Shown here: positions 51,017 to 62,292 of the stretch, piece by piece
Layout of the letters: each line of letters opens with the position of its first letter
Numbering within the stretch: position 1 is the first letter of the stretch
NCBI GenBank assembly: GCA_965276785.1
Contig: OZ255629.1
Coordinates: 1,488,001-1,552,000 of the forward strand
Reading direction: 5' to 3'
Length of the DNA stretch: 64,000 bases
From: LMUY01 sp965276785
GTDB lineage: Bacteria > Pseudomonadota > Alphaproteobacteria > Acetobacterales > Acetobacteraceae
The notes under the pieces: model-generated
What the model saw: the letters and a program-made list of their open reading frames with translations, nothing else
Database searches by the model: none
What the model was told of the DNA's origin: nothing
Position numbers and translations under genes: made by a program

Positions 51017-52294
51017 ATGACGGACACCTTGTTCACCAACGTCCGCCTGCTCGACCCGGCAACGCAGCTCGACGCCCCCGGCGCCCTGCTCGTCCGCGAC
51101 GGCCTGATCGCCGACCACGGCACCAACCTCGGCCGCCCCGAGGGCGCAGCCACCGTGGACGGCGACGGCGCCATCCTCTGCCCCGGCCTGGTCGACATGC
51201 GCGCGGCGCTCGGCGAACCGGGCTACGAATACCGCGAAACCATCGCTTCGGCTGCCGAAGCGGCTGCAGCGGGCGGGATCACCACCCTCGCCGCCCTGCC
51301 CGACAGCCGCCCCGCCATCGACGACCCGGCGCTGGTGCGCCTGCTGCGCGCCCGCGGCGAGGAGACCGGCAGCCTCACCATCCTGCCCTACGGCGCCATC
51401 ACCCGCGGCTGCCGCGGCGAGGAATTGGCGGAGATCGGGCTGCTTGGCGAGGCAGGCGCGGTGGCCTTCACCGATGGGCAGCGCGCGCTCGGCAACGCCC
51501 GTATGATGCGCTTGGCTCTCTCCTATGCGCGGGGGTTCGGCTACCGCATCATCCAGCACCCGGAAGACCCGGCCTTGGCCGAAGGTGGCGCGGCCACGGA
51601 GGGCGAACTCGCCACTCGATTGGGCCTGCCGGGCATTCCACTGGCGGCGGAAGAGATCCTGGTGGCGCGGGACATCAGCCTGGCCCGGCTCACCGGCGGC
51701 TCGGTGCACTTCGCCCATCTCAGCACGGCGCGGGCGCTCGACCTGGTGCGCCGGGCCAAGGACGAGGACCTGCCGGTCACCTGCGACACCGCGCCGCCCT
51801 ATTTCGACCTGAACGAGACCGCGATCGGCGACTTCCGCAGCTACGCCAAGCTGTCGCCCCCCTTGCGCCCGGAGGCGGACCGGCTCGCCGTGGCAGCAGC
51901 GCTGCAGGACGGCACGATCGACGCCGTTGCTTCCGACCACCAGCCGCGCGACGCCGACGACAAGCGCCTGCCGTTTGCGCAGGCTTCGGCCGGGGGCGCC
52001 GGCTTGGCGACCCTGTTGGGAGTGACCCTGGCGCAGGTGCATGGCAGCGGATTGGCGCTGATGCAGGCGATCGGGCTGCTGACCGCGCGGCCGGCAGCTC
52101 TGCTCGGCTGCCCGGCGGGCCGACTGGCAAAGGGCGCGCCGGCGGATTTGTGCCTGTTCGACCTGGACCGCGGTTGGCGGGTTGTCTCGGGCGAGTTGCC
52201 GGGCAAGGCGCAGAATACCCCGTTCGACGGACGGGCGCTGGAGGGGCGGGTAGTGGGGACGTGGAAGGCAGGGCGACGGGTGTTTGGCGGATGA
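51017..52294 (+). CDS. Dihydroorotase-like protein, apparently non-catalytic (PyrC'/PyrX type)
   Basis: 425 residues. Amidohydrolase fold of type I dihydroorotase: N-terminal FTNVRLLDPATQLDAPGALL, CPGLVDM, FAHLSTARALDLVRRAKDED, AVASDHQPRDADDKRLPFAQ and GLLTARPAALLGCPAGRLAK. The first metal motif DMHxHxREPG is replaced by D60-M-R-A-A-L-G-E-P-G69: His62 to Arg, His64 to Ala, and the substrate-binding Arg66 to Gly. In Pseudomonas the inactive homologue PyrX is needed to assemble the PyrB holoenzyme; the pyrB neighbour here suggests the same. An active dihydroorotase should then be encoded elsewhere. Confidence 0.9.
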   Translation: MTDTLFTNVRLLDPATQLDAPGALLVRDGLIADHGTNLGRPEGAATVDGDGAILCPGLVDMRAALGEPGYEYRETIASAAEAAAAGGITTLAALPDSRPAIDDPALVRLLRARGEETGSLTILPYGAITRGCRGEELAEIGLLGEAGAVAFTDGQRALGNARMMRLALSYARGFGYRIIQHPEDPALAEGGAATEGELATRLGLPGIPLAAEEILVARDISLARLTGGSVHFAHLSTARALDLVRRAKDEDLPVTCDTAPPYFDLNETAIGDFRSYAKLSPPLRPEADRLAVAAALQDGTIDAVASDHQPRDADDKRLPFAQASAGGAGLATLLGVTLAQVHGSGLALMQAIGLLTARPAALLGCPAGRLAKGAPADLCLFDLDRGWRVVSGELPGKAQNTPFDGRALEGRVVGTWKAGRRVFGG

Positions 52295-52315
52295 GGAATG
52301 CTCTAGCCATACTTG

Positions 52316-52747
52316 TCATGCCCGTGCTTGACACACGGCTGTTCGGCTCGTCGAAAGTGAGAGAACACAATGCTTTACCGTCATGCCGGGACTTGATCCG
52401 GGCGGAGCAGCCAAAGGTTCCGCGGGCAAAGCCCGTGGAATGGCTGCGGAGGGATCTACGGCGTGCCAGCATCACCGGCGCAACCCGTTGAGAGCCAGTC
52501 CTCGCCAAAAATCGAACGACGTCATCAGCCGCACCCCGTGGATGCCCAAATCAATCACGGGCATGACGATAAAGTTTACTTTCTTTTCGAAAGTAACGGA
52601 GCCGGACAGCGGTGTGCTTGACACGGGCATCCACGCGGTCCGGCTGGTGACGTCGAGGCCGGTTCCGCACTGTTCGGCGCTCCATGCCTTGGGCCGGCGG
52701 CATCCGGACGCCGTGAGTGGCCGGATCAAGTTCGGCCATGACGATAA
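52316..52747. repeat. Dispersed palindromic repeat locus B
   Basis: Mosaic of the same modules as locus A: GTCATGCCCGTGCTTGACAC, TCGTCGAAAGTGAGAGAACA and ATGCTTTACCGTCATG, then CTTGATCCGGGCGGAGCAGC (shared with locus C), the CATCACCGGCGCAACCCGTT segment (shared with locus A) and outward CGGGCATGACGATAAAGTTT. It ends GGCCGGATCAAGTTCGGCCA, as locus C does. It fills the pyrC' to plsY gap and reaches to 3 bases before the plsY start. Confidence 0.88.
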
Positions 52748-52750
52748 AAC

Positions 52751-53308
52751 ATGACCCTCCTCCTCGCCTTCCTGCTCGGCTCCATCCCGTTCGGACTGCT
52801 GCTCACAAGCGCCGCCGGGCTGGGGGATATCCGCAGCATCGGCTCGGGCAACATCGGCGCCACCAACGTGCTGCGCACCGGCCGCAAGGACCTCGCCGCC
52901 GCCACGTTGCTGCTGGACGCGCTGAAGGGCACGGCCGCCGTGCTGCTCGCTCGCGCCCTGGGCGGCCCGGCCGCGCTGGCCGGCCTTGCCGCGGTGCTGG
53001 GCCACACTCTCACCCCGTGGCTGCGCTTTCACGGCGGCAAAGGCGTTGCCACTGGATTCGGTGCGGTGGCCGGCATTGCCTGGCCCGTCGGGGTCGGCCT
53101 CGCCGCTCTCTGGCTTGCCGTCGCGGCGGTCACCCGGTTTTCCTCGCTCGCCGCGCTCAGCGCCTGCGCCGCGGCACCCCTCTTGACGCTCGCTGTGCAC
53201 CCGTATCCCTGGCCGGTGCTGCTGATCGCGCTCTGGATCGTGTGGCGGCACCGCGCCAACATCCTGCGTCTGCGCGCCGGCACCGAGCCGCGGATCGGGC
53301 GGGCATGA
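52751..53308 (+). CDS. plsY: Glycerol-3-phosphate acyltransferase PlsY
   Basis: 185 residues, five or so membrane helices. Motifs: LLGSIPFGLLLTSAAGLGDI, the phosphate loop GSGNIGATNVLRTGRKD, GHTLTPWLRFHGGKGVATGF and VWRHRANILRLRAGTEPR. Transfers acyl from acyl-phosphate to glycerol 3-phosphate, starting phospholipid synthesis in the inner membrane. Start ATG follows repeat locus B directly, so its promoter or ribosome binding site may lie in repeat sequence. Stop overlaps dprA (ATGA). Confidence 0.95.
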   Translation: MTLLLAFLLGSIPFGLLLTSAAGLGDIRSIGSGNIGATNVLRTGRKDLAAATLLLDALKGTAAVLLARALGGPAALAGLAAVLGHTLTPWLRFHGGKGVATGFGAVAGIAWPVGVGLAALWLAVAAVTRFSSLAALSACAAAPLLTLAVHPYPWPVLLIALWIVWRHRANILRLRAGTEPRIGRA

Positions 53309-54411
53309 CGGAGGCGGAGCGGCTCGGCCGGCTGCGGCTGGCCCGCACACCGGGCGTGGGCCCGCTCACCTACCGCAAGCTGATGGCCCGCTTTGCGAAC
53401 GCCACGGACGCCATCGCCGCCCTGCCCGAACTGTCCCGCGCCGGCGGCAAGGAGACGCCCGTGGCCAGCCTGGCCAGCGTGGAGAAGGAGTTGGCCCGGT
53501 TGGACAAGATGGGCGGCCGGCTGCTGCTGCTGGATGAGCCCGACTATCCCGAACTGCTCGCCATGCTGCAGGACGCACCGTCGGCCATCTCCGTGTTGGG
53601 CGATGTGGCCGCGCTCAGCGCCCGCTCCGTCGGCGTGGTCGGCGCGCGCAATGCCTCGGCCAACGGCCAGCGCATGGCCGAATTACTGGCCGCCGACCTC
53701 GCGATGGCTGGCCTGGTGGTGGTCTCTGGCCTCGCGCGCGGGGTGGACGCGGCGGCGCATGAGGGCGCCATGCACACCGGGCGCACGATCGCCTGCGTGG
53801 CCGGCGGGCTGGACCAGCCTTATCCGCCCGAGCACGGCGAGCTGCAATACCGCATCGCCCGCAGCGGCGCGGTGGTGGCGGAGGCGCCGCTCGGCACCGC
53901 GCCGCAATCGCGCCACTTCCCCCGCCGCAACCGCCTCATCGCCGGGCTGTCGCTCGGCACCGTCGTGATCGAGGCGGCGCGCAATTCCGGCACGCTGATC
54001 ACCGCCAATCTCGCGCTGGACGCCAATCGCACCGTGTTCGCCGTGCCGGGCTCGCCGCTGGATCCGCGCAGCCAGGGCTCCAACGACCTCATCCGCGGCG
54101 GCGCCATCCTGGTGGCCCAAGCGTCGGACGTGACCGAGGCCTTGGCCGACCCGCGCACCGCGCTCACCCCGCTGGGCTTCGCCGAACCGGCCACGCGCTA
54201 CCTGTCAGCCGGTGCCCGAGAGGACATGGCGGCGGCGCGGCAAACCGTGGCCGCCCTGCTCGGCCCGGAACCCACGCCCGTTGACGATCTGATCCGGCGC
54301 TGCCAGTTGTCCGCCGCCACCGTGATGGCGGCATTGCTGGAGCTGGAGTTGGCCGGGCGTGTGGAAACCCTGCCCGGCAACCGCGTGGCACTGCTTGAGT
54401 GCCCTGCTTGA
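53305..54411 (+). CDS. dprA: DNA-processing protein DprA
   Basis: 368 residues from ATG 53305. N-terminal SAM-like region (RLRLARTPGVGPLTYRKLMA), Rossmann domain VGVVGARNASANGQRMAELL, GLARGVDAAAHEGAMHTG, AVVAEAPLGTAPQSRHFPRR, NRLIAGLSLGTVVIEAARNS and GSNDLIRGGA, then a C-terminal winged-helix (DLIRRCQLSAATVMAALLEL). Binds incoming single-stranded DNA and loads RecA during transformation. With comEC in the same window this hints at competence. topA starts in the base after its stop. Confidence 0.95.
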   Translation: MTEAERLGRLRLARTPGVGPLTYRKLMARFANATDAIAALPELSRAGGKETPVASLASVEKELARLDKMGGRLLLLDEPDYPELLAMLQDAPSAISVLGDVAALSARSVGVVGARNASANGQRMAELLAADLAMAGLVVVSGLARGVDAAAHEGAMHTGRTIACVAGGLDQPYPPEHGELQYRIARSGAVVAEAPLGTAPQSRHFPRRNRLIAGLSLGTVVIEAARNSGTLITANLALDANRTVFAVPGSPLDPRSQGSNDLIRGGAILVAQASDVTEALADPRTALTPLGFAEPATRYLSAGAREDMAAARQTVAALLGPEPTPVDDLIRRCQLSAATVMAALLELELAGRVETLPGNRVALLECPA

Positions 54412-57063
<2,652 letters not shown>

Positions 57064-57072
57064 TGGCCCATT

Positions 57073-57390
57073 CGTCATGCTCGGACTTGATCCACGGCTG
57101 TCCGGTTCGTCGAAAGTGACAGAAGACAATGCTTTACCGTCATGCCCGGACTTGATCCGGGCGGAGCAGCCAAAGGTTCCGCGGGTAACGCCCGTGTCAA
57201 GCACGGGCATGACGATAAAGTTTACTTCCTCGTCGACAATAACCCGAACCGGACAGCCGTGGACTTGATCCGAGCATCCACGCGGTCCGGCTGATGACGT
57301 CGGACGGGCTCTGCCGCGGTTCGGAGTTCCATGCGTTAGGCCAGTGGCATACAGGCGCCGTGGATGGCCGGATCAAGTCCGGCCATGACG
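57073..57390. repeat. Dispersed palindromic repeat locus C
   Basis: Opens CGTCATGCTCGGACTTGATC, with TTCGTCGAAAGTGACAGAAG and ATGCTTTACCGTCATGCCCG as in locus A. It then shares GGGCGGAGCAGCCAAAGGTT with locus B and continues CGTGTCAAGCACGGGCATGA as in A. It ends GGCCGGATCAAGTCCGGCCATGAC (positions 57372-57390), an outward palindrome. It fills nearly the whole topA to rnr gap. Confidence 0.88.
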
Positions 57391-57433
57391 CTGTAAATGC
57401 CTCGGCCCTGCGGTTGCGGGATAAGCAGTAGCC

Positions 57434-59590
57434 GTGCCCCGCCGCCGCAAGGACGACGCCGCCCCCGCGCCCCTGCCCTCCCGTGAGGCGTTGCGCGACT
57501 TCATCCGCCGCAGCACCGGCCGCGTCGGCAAGCGTGAGGTAGAGCGCGCGTTTCGGCTTGGCCCGGAACATCGCGTTGCCTTGCGTGGCTTGCTGAAGGA
57601 CCTTGCCGGCGAAGGCGTCATCGCCCCCGCGGGCCATCGCCGCTTTGCTGCCCCCGGCCGCCTGCCGGATGCGGCCATCGTGCAGGTCACCGGCACCGAC
57701 GCCGAAGGCGACCCGATCGCCCGCCCGGTGCAATGGGATGGCGACGGCCCGCCCCCCATGGTTCTGATGGCGCCCGAACGCCGCGACACCGCTGCCCTCG
57801 CCCCCGGCGAGCGGGTGCTGGCCAAGCTGCGCCCAATCGGCGGCGGCAAATACGAGGGCCGCACCCTCAAGCGCCTCACCGACGCGCCGGGCCGCATCTT
57901 GGGCGTGTTCCGTGCCGGGCGCATTCAGCCGACCGACCGCCGCCAGAAGGCCGATTGGCAAGTGGCACCCGGCGACGTGGAGGGCGCGGAAGACGGCGAA
58001 ATCGTGCTCGCCGCCCCGCTGCCCAGCCGCATGTACGGGCTGAAATCGGCCCGCGTAATCGAGCGGCTCGGCCGCATGGGCGACGCCCGCTCGGTCAGCC
58101 TGGTCTGCATCCACACCCACGACATTCCGGACAGCTTTCCGCCCGAGGCGCTGGCCCAGGCCGAGGCCGCTGGCCCGGTGCCGCTCGGCGCCCGGGAGGA
58201 CCTTCGCGCCATCCCCCTCGTCACGATCGACGGCGCCGACGCCCGCGACTTCGACGATGCGGTGTTCGCCGAACCGGATGGCGACGGCCACCGCCTGATC
58301 GTCGCCATCGCCGACGTGGCGCATTACGTGCCGCCGGGCTCGGCGCTGGACCGCACCGCCTGGGAGCGCGGCAACAGCGTGTATTTCCCAGATCGCGTGG
58401 TCCCCATGCTGCCGGAAGCGCTGTCCAACGGCTGGTGCAGCTTGCGGCCCGGCGAGGATCGCGGCTGCCTGTTTGTCGAAATGCGGCTGAGCTCGGAGGG
58501 GCGCAAGACCGCGCACCGCTTCGGCCGCGGCCTGATGCGCTCCGCCGCCCGCCTCACCTACGAACAGGTGCAGACGGCGCAGGACGCTGGGGACGATCTC
58601 GCTTTGCCGTTGCCCGCGCTGTATGCCGCCTTCCGCGCGTTGCTCGCCGCGCGCCAGGCCCGAGGCACGCTCGATCTCGACTTGCCCGAACGCAAAGTGA
58701 GCTTGAACGACGCCGGACAGGTGGTCGCCATCACGCCGCGGCCGCGGCTGGACAGCCACCGCCTGATCGAGGAGTTCATGGTGCTGGCCAACGTCGCCGC
58801 GGCGGAAGCGCTGGAGGCGATGCATTTGCCCTGCATGTACCGCGTCCACGCGCCGCCGTCCGACGAGAAGATGGAGGCGCTGCGCTCGTTCCTGCACGGC
58901 ATGAGCATCGCCCTGCCGCCGCAAGGCCAGGTGCATCCGCGCGACCTCGATGCCGTGTTGCGCCAGGTGGCGGGCAGCGAGGCGGCACCGCTGGTCAATG
59001 AAGTCGTGTTGCGGTCGCAAAGCCAGGCACAGTATTCGCCTGACAACGTGGGCCATTTCGGCTTGGCTCTACCCCGGTATGCGCACTTCACCAGCCCGAT
59101 TCGCCGTTACAGCGACCTATGCGTCCACCGCGCGCTGATCCGCGGGCTGCGCGCCGGGCCGGACGGGCTGGCCGAGGCCGACGCGGCCCGTTTCGAGGAC
59201 ACGGCGGAGCACATCACCGCCACCGAACGCCGGGCCGCCCTGGCGGAGCGCGACGCTATCGACCGCTACCTGGCCGCGTATATGGCGGACAAGACCGGCG
59301 CCGTGTTCGCGGCTCGGGTGTCGGGGGTGGCCCGGTTCGGCCTGTTCGTGACTTTGGCCGAAACCGGCGCCAGCGGCCTGCTCCCGCTCTCGGCCTTGCC
59401 GGACGATTTCTGGCAGCACGACGAGGCCAGCAAGACGCTGACCGGCCGCCGCACCAGCCTGAGCTTCCGCCTGGCGCAGCCGCTCGAGGTCCGGCTGGCG
59501 GAGGCGAGCCCCGTCACGGGCGGGCTGATCTTCGGCCTGGCGGCACCACCCAGCACCGCAGGACGCAGGACCAACAGCAGGCGGCCGTGA
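57434..59590 (+). CDS. rnr: Ribonuclease R
   Basis: 718 residues from GTG 57434. N-terminal winged-helix region (EALRDFIRRSTGRVGKREVE), cold-shock-type domains, then RNB catalytic core with IDGADARDFDDAVFAEPDGD (~267-286, metal-binding Asp cluster), IAIADVAHYVPPGSALDR-type segment, SNGWCSLRPGEDRGCLFVEM, EEFMVLANVAAAEALEAMHL, and HFTSPIRRYSDLCVHRALIR. C-terminal S1 domain (FAARVSGVARFGLFVTLAET). A processive 3'-5' exoribonuclease that unwinds structured RNA. Stop overlaps the S41 protease start (GTGA). Confidence 0.95.
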   Translation: MPRRRKDDAAPAPLPSREALRDFIRRSTGRVGKREVERAFRLGPEHRVALRGLLKDLAGEGVIAPAGHRRFAAPGRLPDAAIVQVTGTDAEGDPIARPVQWDGDGPPPMVLMAPERRDTAALAPGERVLAKLRPIGGGKYEGRTLKRLTDAPGRILGVFRAGRIQPTDRRQKADWQVAPGDVEGAEDGEIVLAAPLPSRMYGLKSARVIERLGRMGDARSVSLVCIHTHDIPDSFPPEALAQAEAAGPVPLGAREDLRAIPLVTIDGADARDFDDAVFAEPDGDGHRLIVAIADVAHYVPPGSALDRTAWERGNSVYFPDRVVPMLPEALSNGWCSLRPGEDRGCLFVEMRLSSEGRKTAHRFGRGLMRSAARLTYEQVQTAQDAGDDLALPLPALYAAFRALLAARQARGTLDLDLPERKVSLNDAGQVVAITPRPRLDSHRLIEEFMVLANVAAAEALEAMHLPCMYRVHAPPSDEKMEALRSFLHGMSIALPPQGQVHPRDLDAVLRQVAGSEAAPLVNEVVLRSQSQAQYSPDNVGHFGLALPRYAHFTSPIRRYSDLCVHRALIRGLRAGPDGLAEADAARFEDTAEHITATERRAALAERDAIDRYLAAYMADKTGAVFAARVSGVARFGLFVTLAETGASGLLPLSALPDDFWQHDEASKTLTGRRTSLSFRLAQPLEVRLAEASPVTGGLIFGLAAPPSTAGRRTNSRRP

Positions 59591-61122
59591 GGCGCGCCTC
59601 ACGGCTGGTGATGCTGCTCTGGTTGCTATCCTGCCTCGCCGCGGTCGGGGCGCATGCCGCGGACAGCTTCGACGAGGGGCTCGCGGTATCTGTGTTCAGC
59701 GTGGCGCTGGACTTCCTCGCCCCGCGCACGCTGGACCCGGTTGGCATCCCGCAACTCACGCTCTGGGGCTTGCGCGGCATCACCGCCGTAGACCCCGCCT
59801 TGATCCCCGCCTTGCGGGACAACGACGTGGCCTTGCTGCAAAACGATAAGCTGGTGTTCACCACGGCTCTGCCCGGCACCCAGGCAGCGGCCGACTGGGC
59901 CAAGATGGCGGCCGATATGGGCCGGGCCGCGTTCAGCCTCTCGCAGGCGGTGCGCAATGCCGGCACCGCCGGGATCGTCCGGTCGTTCTTCGACGAAATG
60001 TTCAACCATCTCGACCCGTATTCCCGCTACGTCCCGCCCGATGACGCGGGCGCCGACCGGGAGCGGCGTTCCGGTGCGGTGGGGCTGGGCTTGACCTTGG
60101 CCAAAACGGCGGCGGGGTTCGTCGTGCGCGCCGTGCTGCCGGGCAGCCCGGCCGACGACGCGGGCGTTCGCCCCGGCGACCGGGTGCTCTCTGTCGATGG
60201 CCGGCTGCCGCGCCGCGAGGACGCCGCCGCGGTCGAAGCATGGCTGCAAGGCCCCGAGGGCTCGAGCGTGATGCTCGCCTGGCGCGACCGCCGCGGCCGG
60301 GTGCTGCGCCGCCAGTTGGAGCGCGCTTTGGTGCCGCCGCAGACAGTGACCGCCGAGCGGGTGGCCGACGTGCTGGTGATCCATATCGACGGCTTCAGCG
60401 CCAACACCGAGGACCAGTTTCACGCCGCGTTGTCGGCCGGGTTCGAGGGCCACCGGGTGCGCGGCGTCGTGATGGATTTGCGCGGCAACCGTGGCGGCTT
60501 GTTGCGCCAGGCGGTGGACGCCACGGGGGACGTGTTGACCACGGGCATCGTGGCCACCACCGCCGGGCGCAACCCACAGGCCAACCATGTGTGGCAAAGC
60601 GGCACTGGCGAGGACGAGGCGCAAGGCCGCCCGATCGTCATCCTGGTGGACGGCCGCACCGCGAGCGCCGCCGAGATCATGGCCGCCGGGTTGGAGGACA
60701 ATGGCCGGGCGGTGGTGGTGGGGAGTTCGACGCTAGGCAAGGGGCTGGTGCAAACAATCGCGCCGCTGCCCGATGGCGGCGAGTTGTTCGTGACCTGGAG
60801 CCGCGTGCTGGCGCCGGGCGGGTGGCCGCTACAAGGCCTGGGCGTGCTGCCGCAGATTTGCACCAGCCTGGGCGCTGACCCGTTGCAGGTCGAGCTGCAG
60901 GATTTGCTGTCCGGTCAGCTCGACATGGCCGCTGCCTTGGGTCGCCACAACGCCGCCCGTGCGCCGCTGCCGCTGGCGCAGGTGGTGGAGTTGCGCAACG
61001 CCTGCCCGGCCGCCGAGGGGCGGGACGCGGATTTGGACACGGCGGGATTTTTGCTGGACCATCCGGAGGCGTATCAGACCGCATTGGTGAAGGTGAGTGG
61101 GGTGCCGAATGAGCGGCATTGA
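59587..61122 (+). CDS. S41 family C-terminal-processing protease, catalytic residues intact
   Basis: 511 residues from GTG 59587 (GTGA overlap with rnr). Signal peptide VMLLWLLSCLAAVGAHA. An N-terminal helical part includes FFDEMFNHLDPYSRYVPPDD. The PDZ domain has GAVGLGLTLAKTAAGFVVRA and SPADDAGVRPGDRVLSVDGR. S41 core: GVVMDLRGNRGGLLRQAVDA; Ser loop VDGRTASAAEIMAAGLEDNG with Ser360; Lys385 in SSTLGKGLVQ, 25 residues on as in CtpB/Prc. Probably a periplasmic tail-specific protease. Compare the dead homologue at 42662. Confidence 0.9.
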   Translation: MRRASRLVMLLWLLSCLAAVGAHAADSFDEGLAVSVFSVALDFLAPRTLDPVGIPQLTLWGLRGITAVDPALIPALRDNDVALLQNDKLVFTTALPGTQAAADWAKMAADMGRAAFSLSQAVRNAGTAGIVRSFFDEMFNHLDPYSRYVPPDDAGADRERRSGAVGLGLTLAKTAAGFVVRAVLPGSPADDAGVRPGDRVLSVDGRLPRREDAAAVEAWLQGPEGSSVMLAWRDRRGRVLRRQLERALVPPQTVTAERVADVLVIHIDGFSANTEDQFHAALSAGFEGHRVRGVVMDLRGNRGGLLRQAVDATGDVLTTGIVATTAGRNPQANHVWQSGTGEDEAQGRPIVILVDGRTASAAEIMAAGLEDNGRAVVVGSSTLGKGLVQTIAPLPDGGELFVTWSRVLAPGGWPLQGLGVLPQICTSLGADPLQVELQDLLSGQLDMAAALGRHNAARAPLPLAQVVELRNACPAAEGRDADLDTAGFLLDHPEAYQTALVKVSGVPNERH

Positions 61123-61215
61123 GAGGCGATCTTGCACTCCGCTAGCGGCTGGACGGAGCTTGACGTGTCGGGCCGACCGGGTAGGCCAGCAACAAAGCCT
61201 GAACCGGAGGATCCG

Positions 61216-62232
61216 ATGGTCAATACGCTCATGCGCCGGCCCGTGTTGTCCGGAGCGGCGGCCGCCTTGGCCGCACCCGTTCTGCTCCGCTGGCCGGCTC
61301 AGGCCGCCAAATTCAACCTCAAGGTCGGTAACAACCTTCCCGTTCTGCATCCAATGAACGTTCGCCTGGCCGAAGCAATTGCCACCATCCGGGAGGCGAC
61401 CGGCGGCCAAGTCCAGATGAACATCTTCCCCAACAGCGTGCTGGGTGGCGACACCGACATGCTTTCGCAATTGCGGACGGGCGCTCTGGAGTTCCTGTTG
61501 ATGTCGGGCGGGCTGCTGTCCGCGCTGTCCCCCGTCACGGCGATCTACAACACCGCCTTCATCTTCAAGAGCTATAACGAAGTATGGCCTGCGATGGACG
61601 GGCTGCTCGGCGCCTACCTGCGCAAGCTTATCGAGAAGGTTCATCTGCACGCGCTGCCAAAGCTGTGGAACAACGGCTTCCGCCAGGTGACAGCCAGTAC
61701 GAAGCCGATCCATACGCCGGACGACCTGCAAGGCTTTAAAATGCGCGTTCCGGTCTCGCGCATATACGTGTCCCTGTTCAAGGGCCTCGGCGCGTCACCG
61801 ACATCGCTCAATTTCAGCGAACTCTACTCGGCGCTGCAAACCGGGATCGTTGATGGGCAAGAGAATGCACTCGTGTTGGTCGAGGACGCCAAGCTGTTCG
61901 AAGTGCAAAAATACGTCTCGCTCACCAACCATGTCTGGGACGGCTTCTTCATGCTTTCGAACGGCCGGGTGTGGCAGCAGATGGACCCGCGAACCCAGGA
62001 CATCATCGGCGAGAACCTTGACGCAGCCGCGCTCAAGATGCGTGCCGATACCATCAAGCTGGACCAGACGTCGGAACTTTCGCTCAAGGCCAAGGGCATG
62101 CTGGTCAATCCGACCGAGATCGCCCCGTTTCGCGATAAGCTGAAGGCCGTTGGCTTCTATGCTGAATGGAGGTCCACGTTCGGCGACGCGGCCTGGTCGG
62201 TGCTGGAGCAGGCAGTTGGTCCGCTTACCTAA
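61216..62232 (+). CDS. TRAP transporter solute-binding protein (DctP family)
   Basis: 338 residues from ATG 61216 (GGAGG five bases upstream). Signal region MRRPVLSGAAAALAAPVLLR with a twin-Arg-like start. DctP features: NNLPVLHPMNVRLAEAIATI, INIF-type MNIFPNSVLGGDTDMLSQLR, TGALEFLLMSGGLLSALSPV, HTPDDLQGFKMRVPVSRIYV (ligand-carboxylate Arg in KMRVP), GLGASPTSLNFSELYSALQT and GIVDGQENALVLVEDAKLFE. Delivers a carboxylate to a DctQM permease; none is seen in the remaining window. It is followed by a convergent gene, so it is probably orphan here. Confidence 0.92.
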   Translation: MVNTLMRRPVLSGAAAALAAPVLLRWPAQAAKFNLKVGNNLPVLHPMNVRLAEAIATIREATGGQVQMNIFPNSVLGGDTDMLSQLRTGALEFLLMSGGLLSALSPVTAIYNTAFIFKSYNEVWPAMDGLLGAYLRKLIEKVHLHALPKLWNNGFRQVTASTKPIHTPDDLQGFKMRVPVSRIYVSLFKGLGASPTSLNFSELYSALQTGIVDGQENALVLVEDAKLFEVQKYVSLTNHVWDGFFMLSNGRVWQQMDPRTQDIIGENLDAAALKMRADTIKLDQTSELSLKAKGMLVNPTEIAPFRDKLKAVGFYAEWRSTFGDAAWSVLEQAVGPLT

Positions 62233-62292
62233 TTGACGCTGAGTGAGGAGTTTACGGCGGGAGGCATTCGTGGGCGGTCGGCTTCGCGCACC

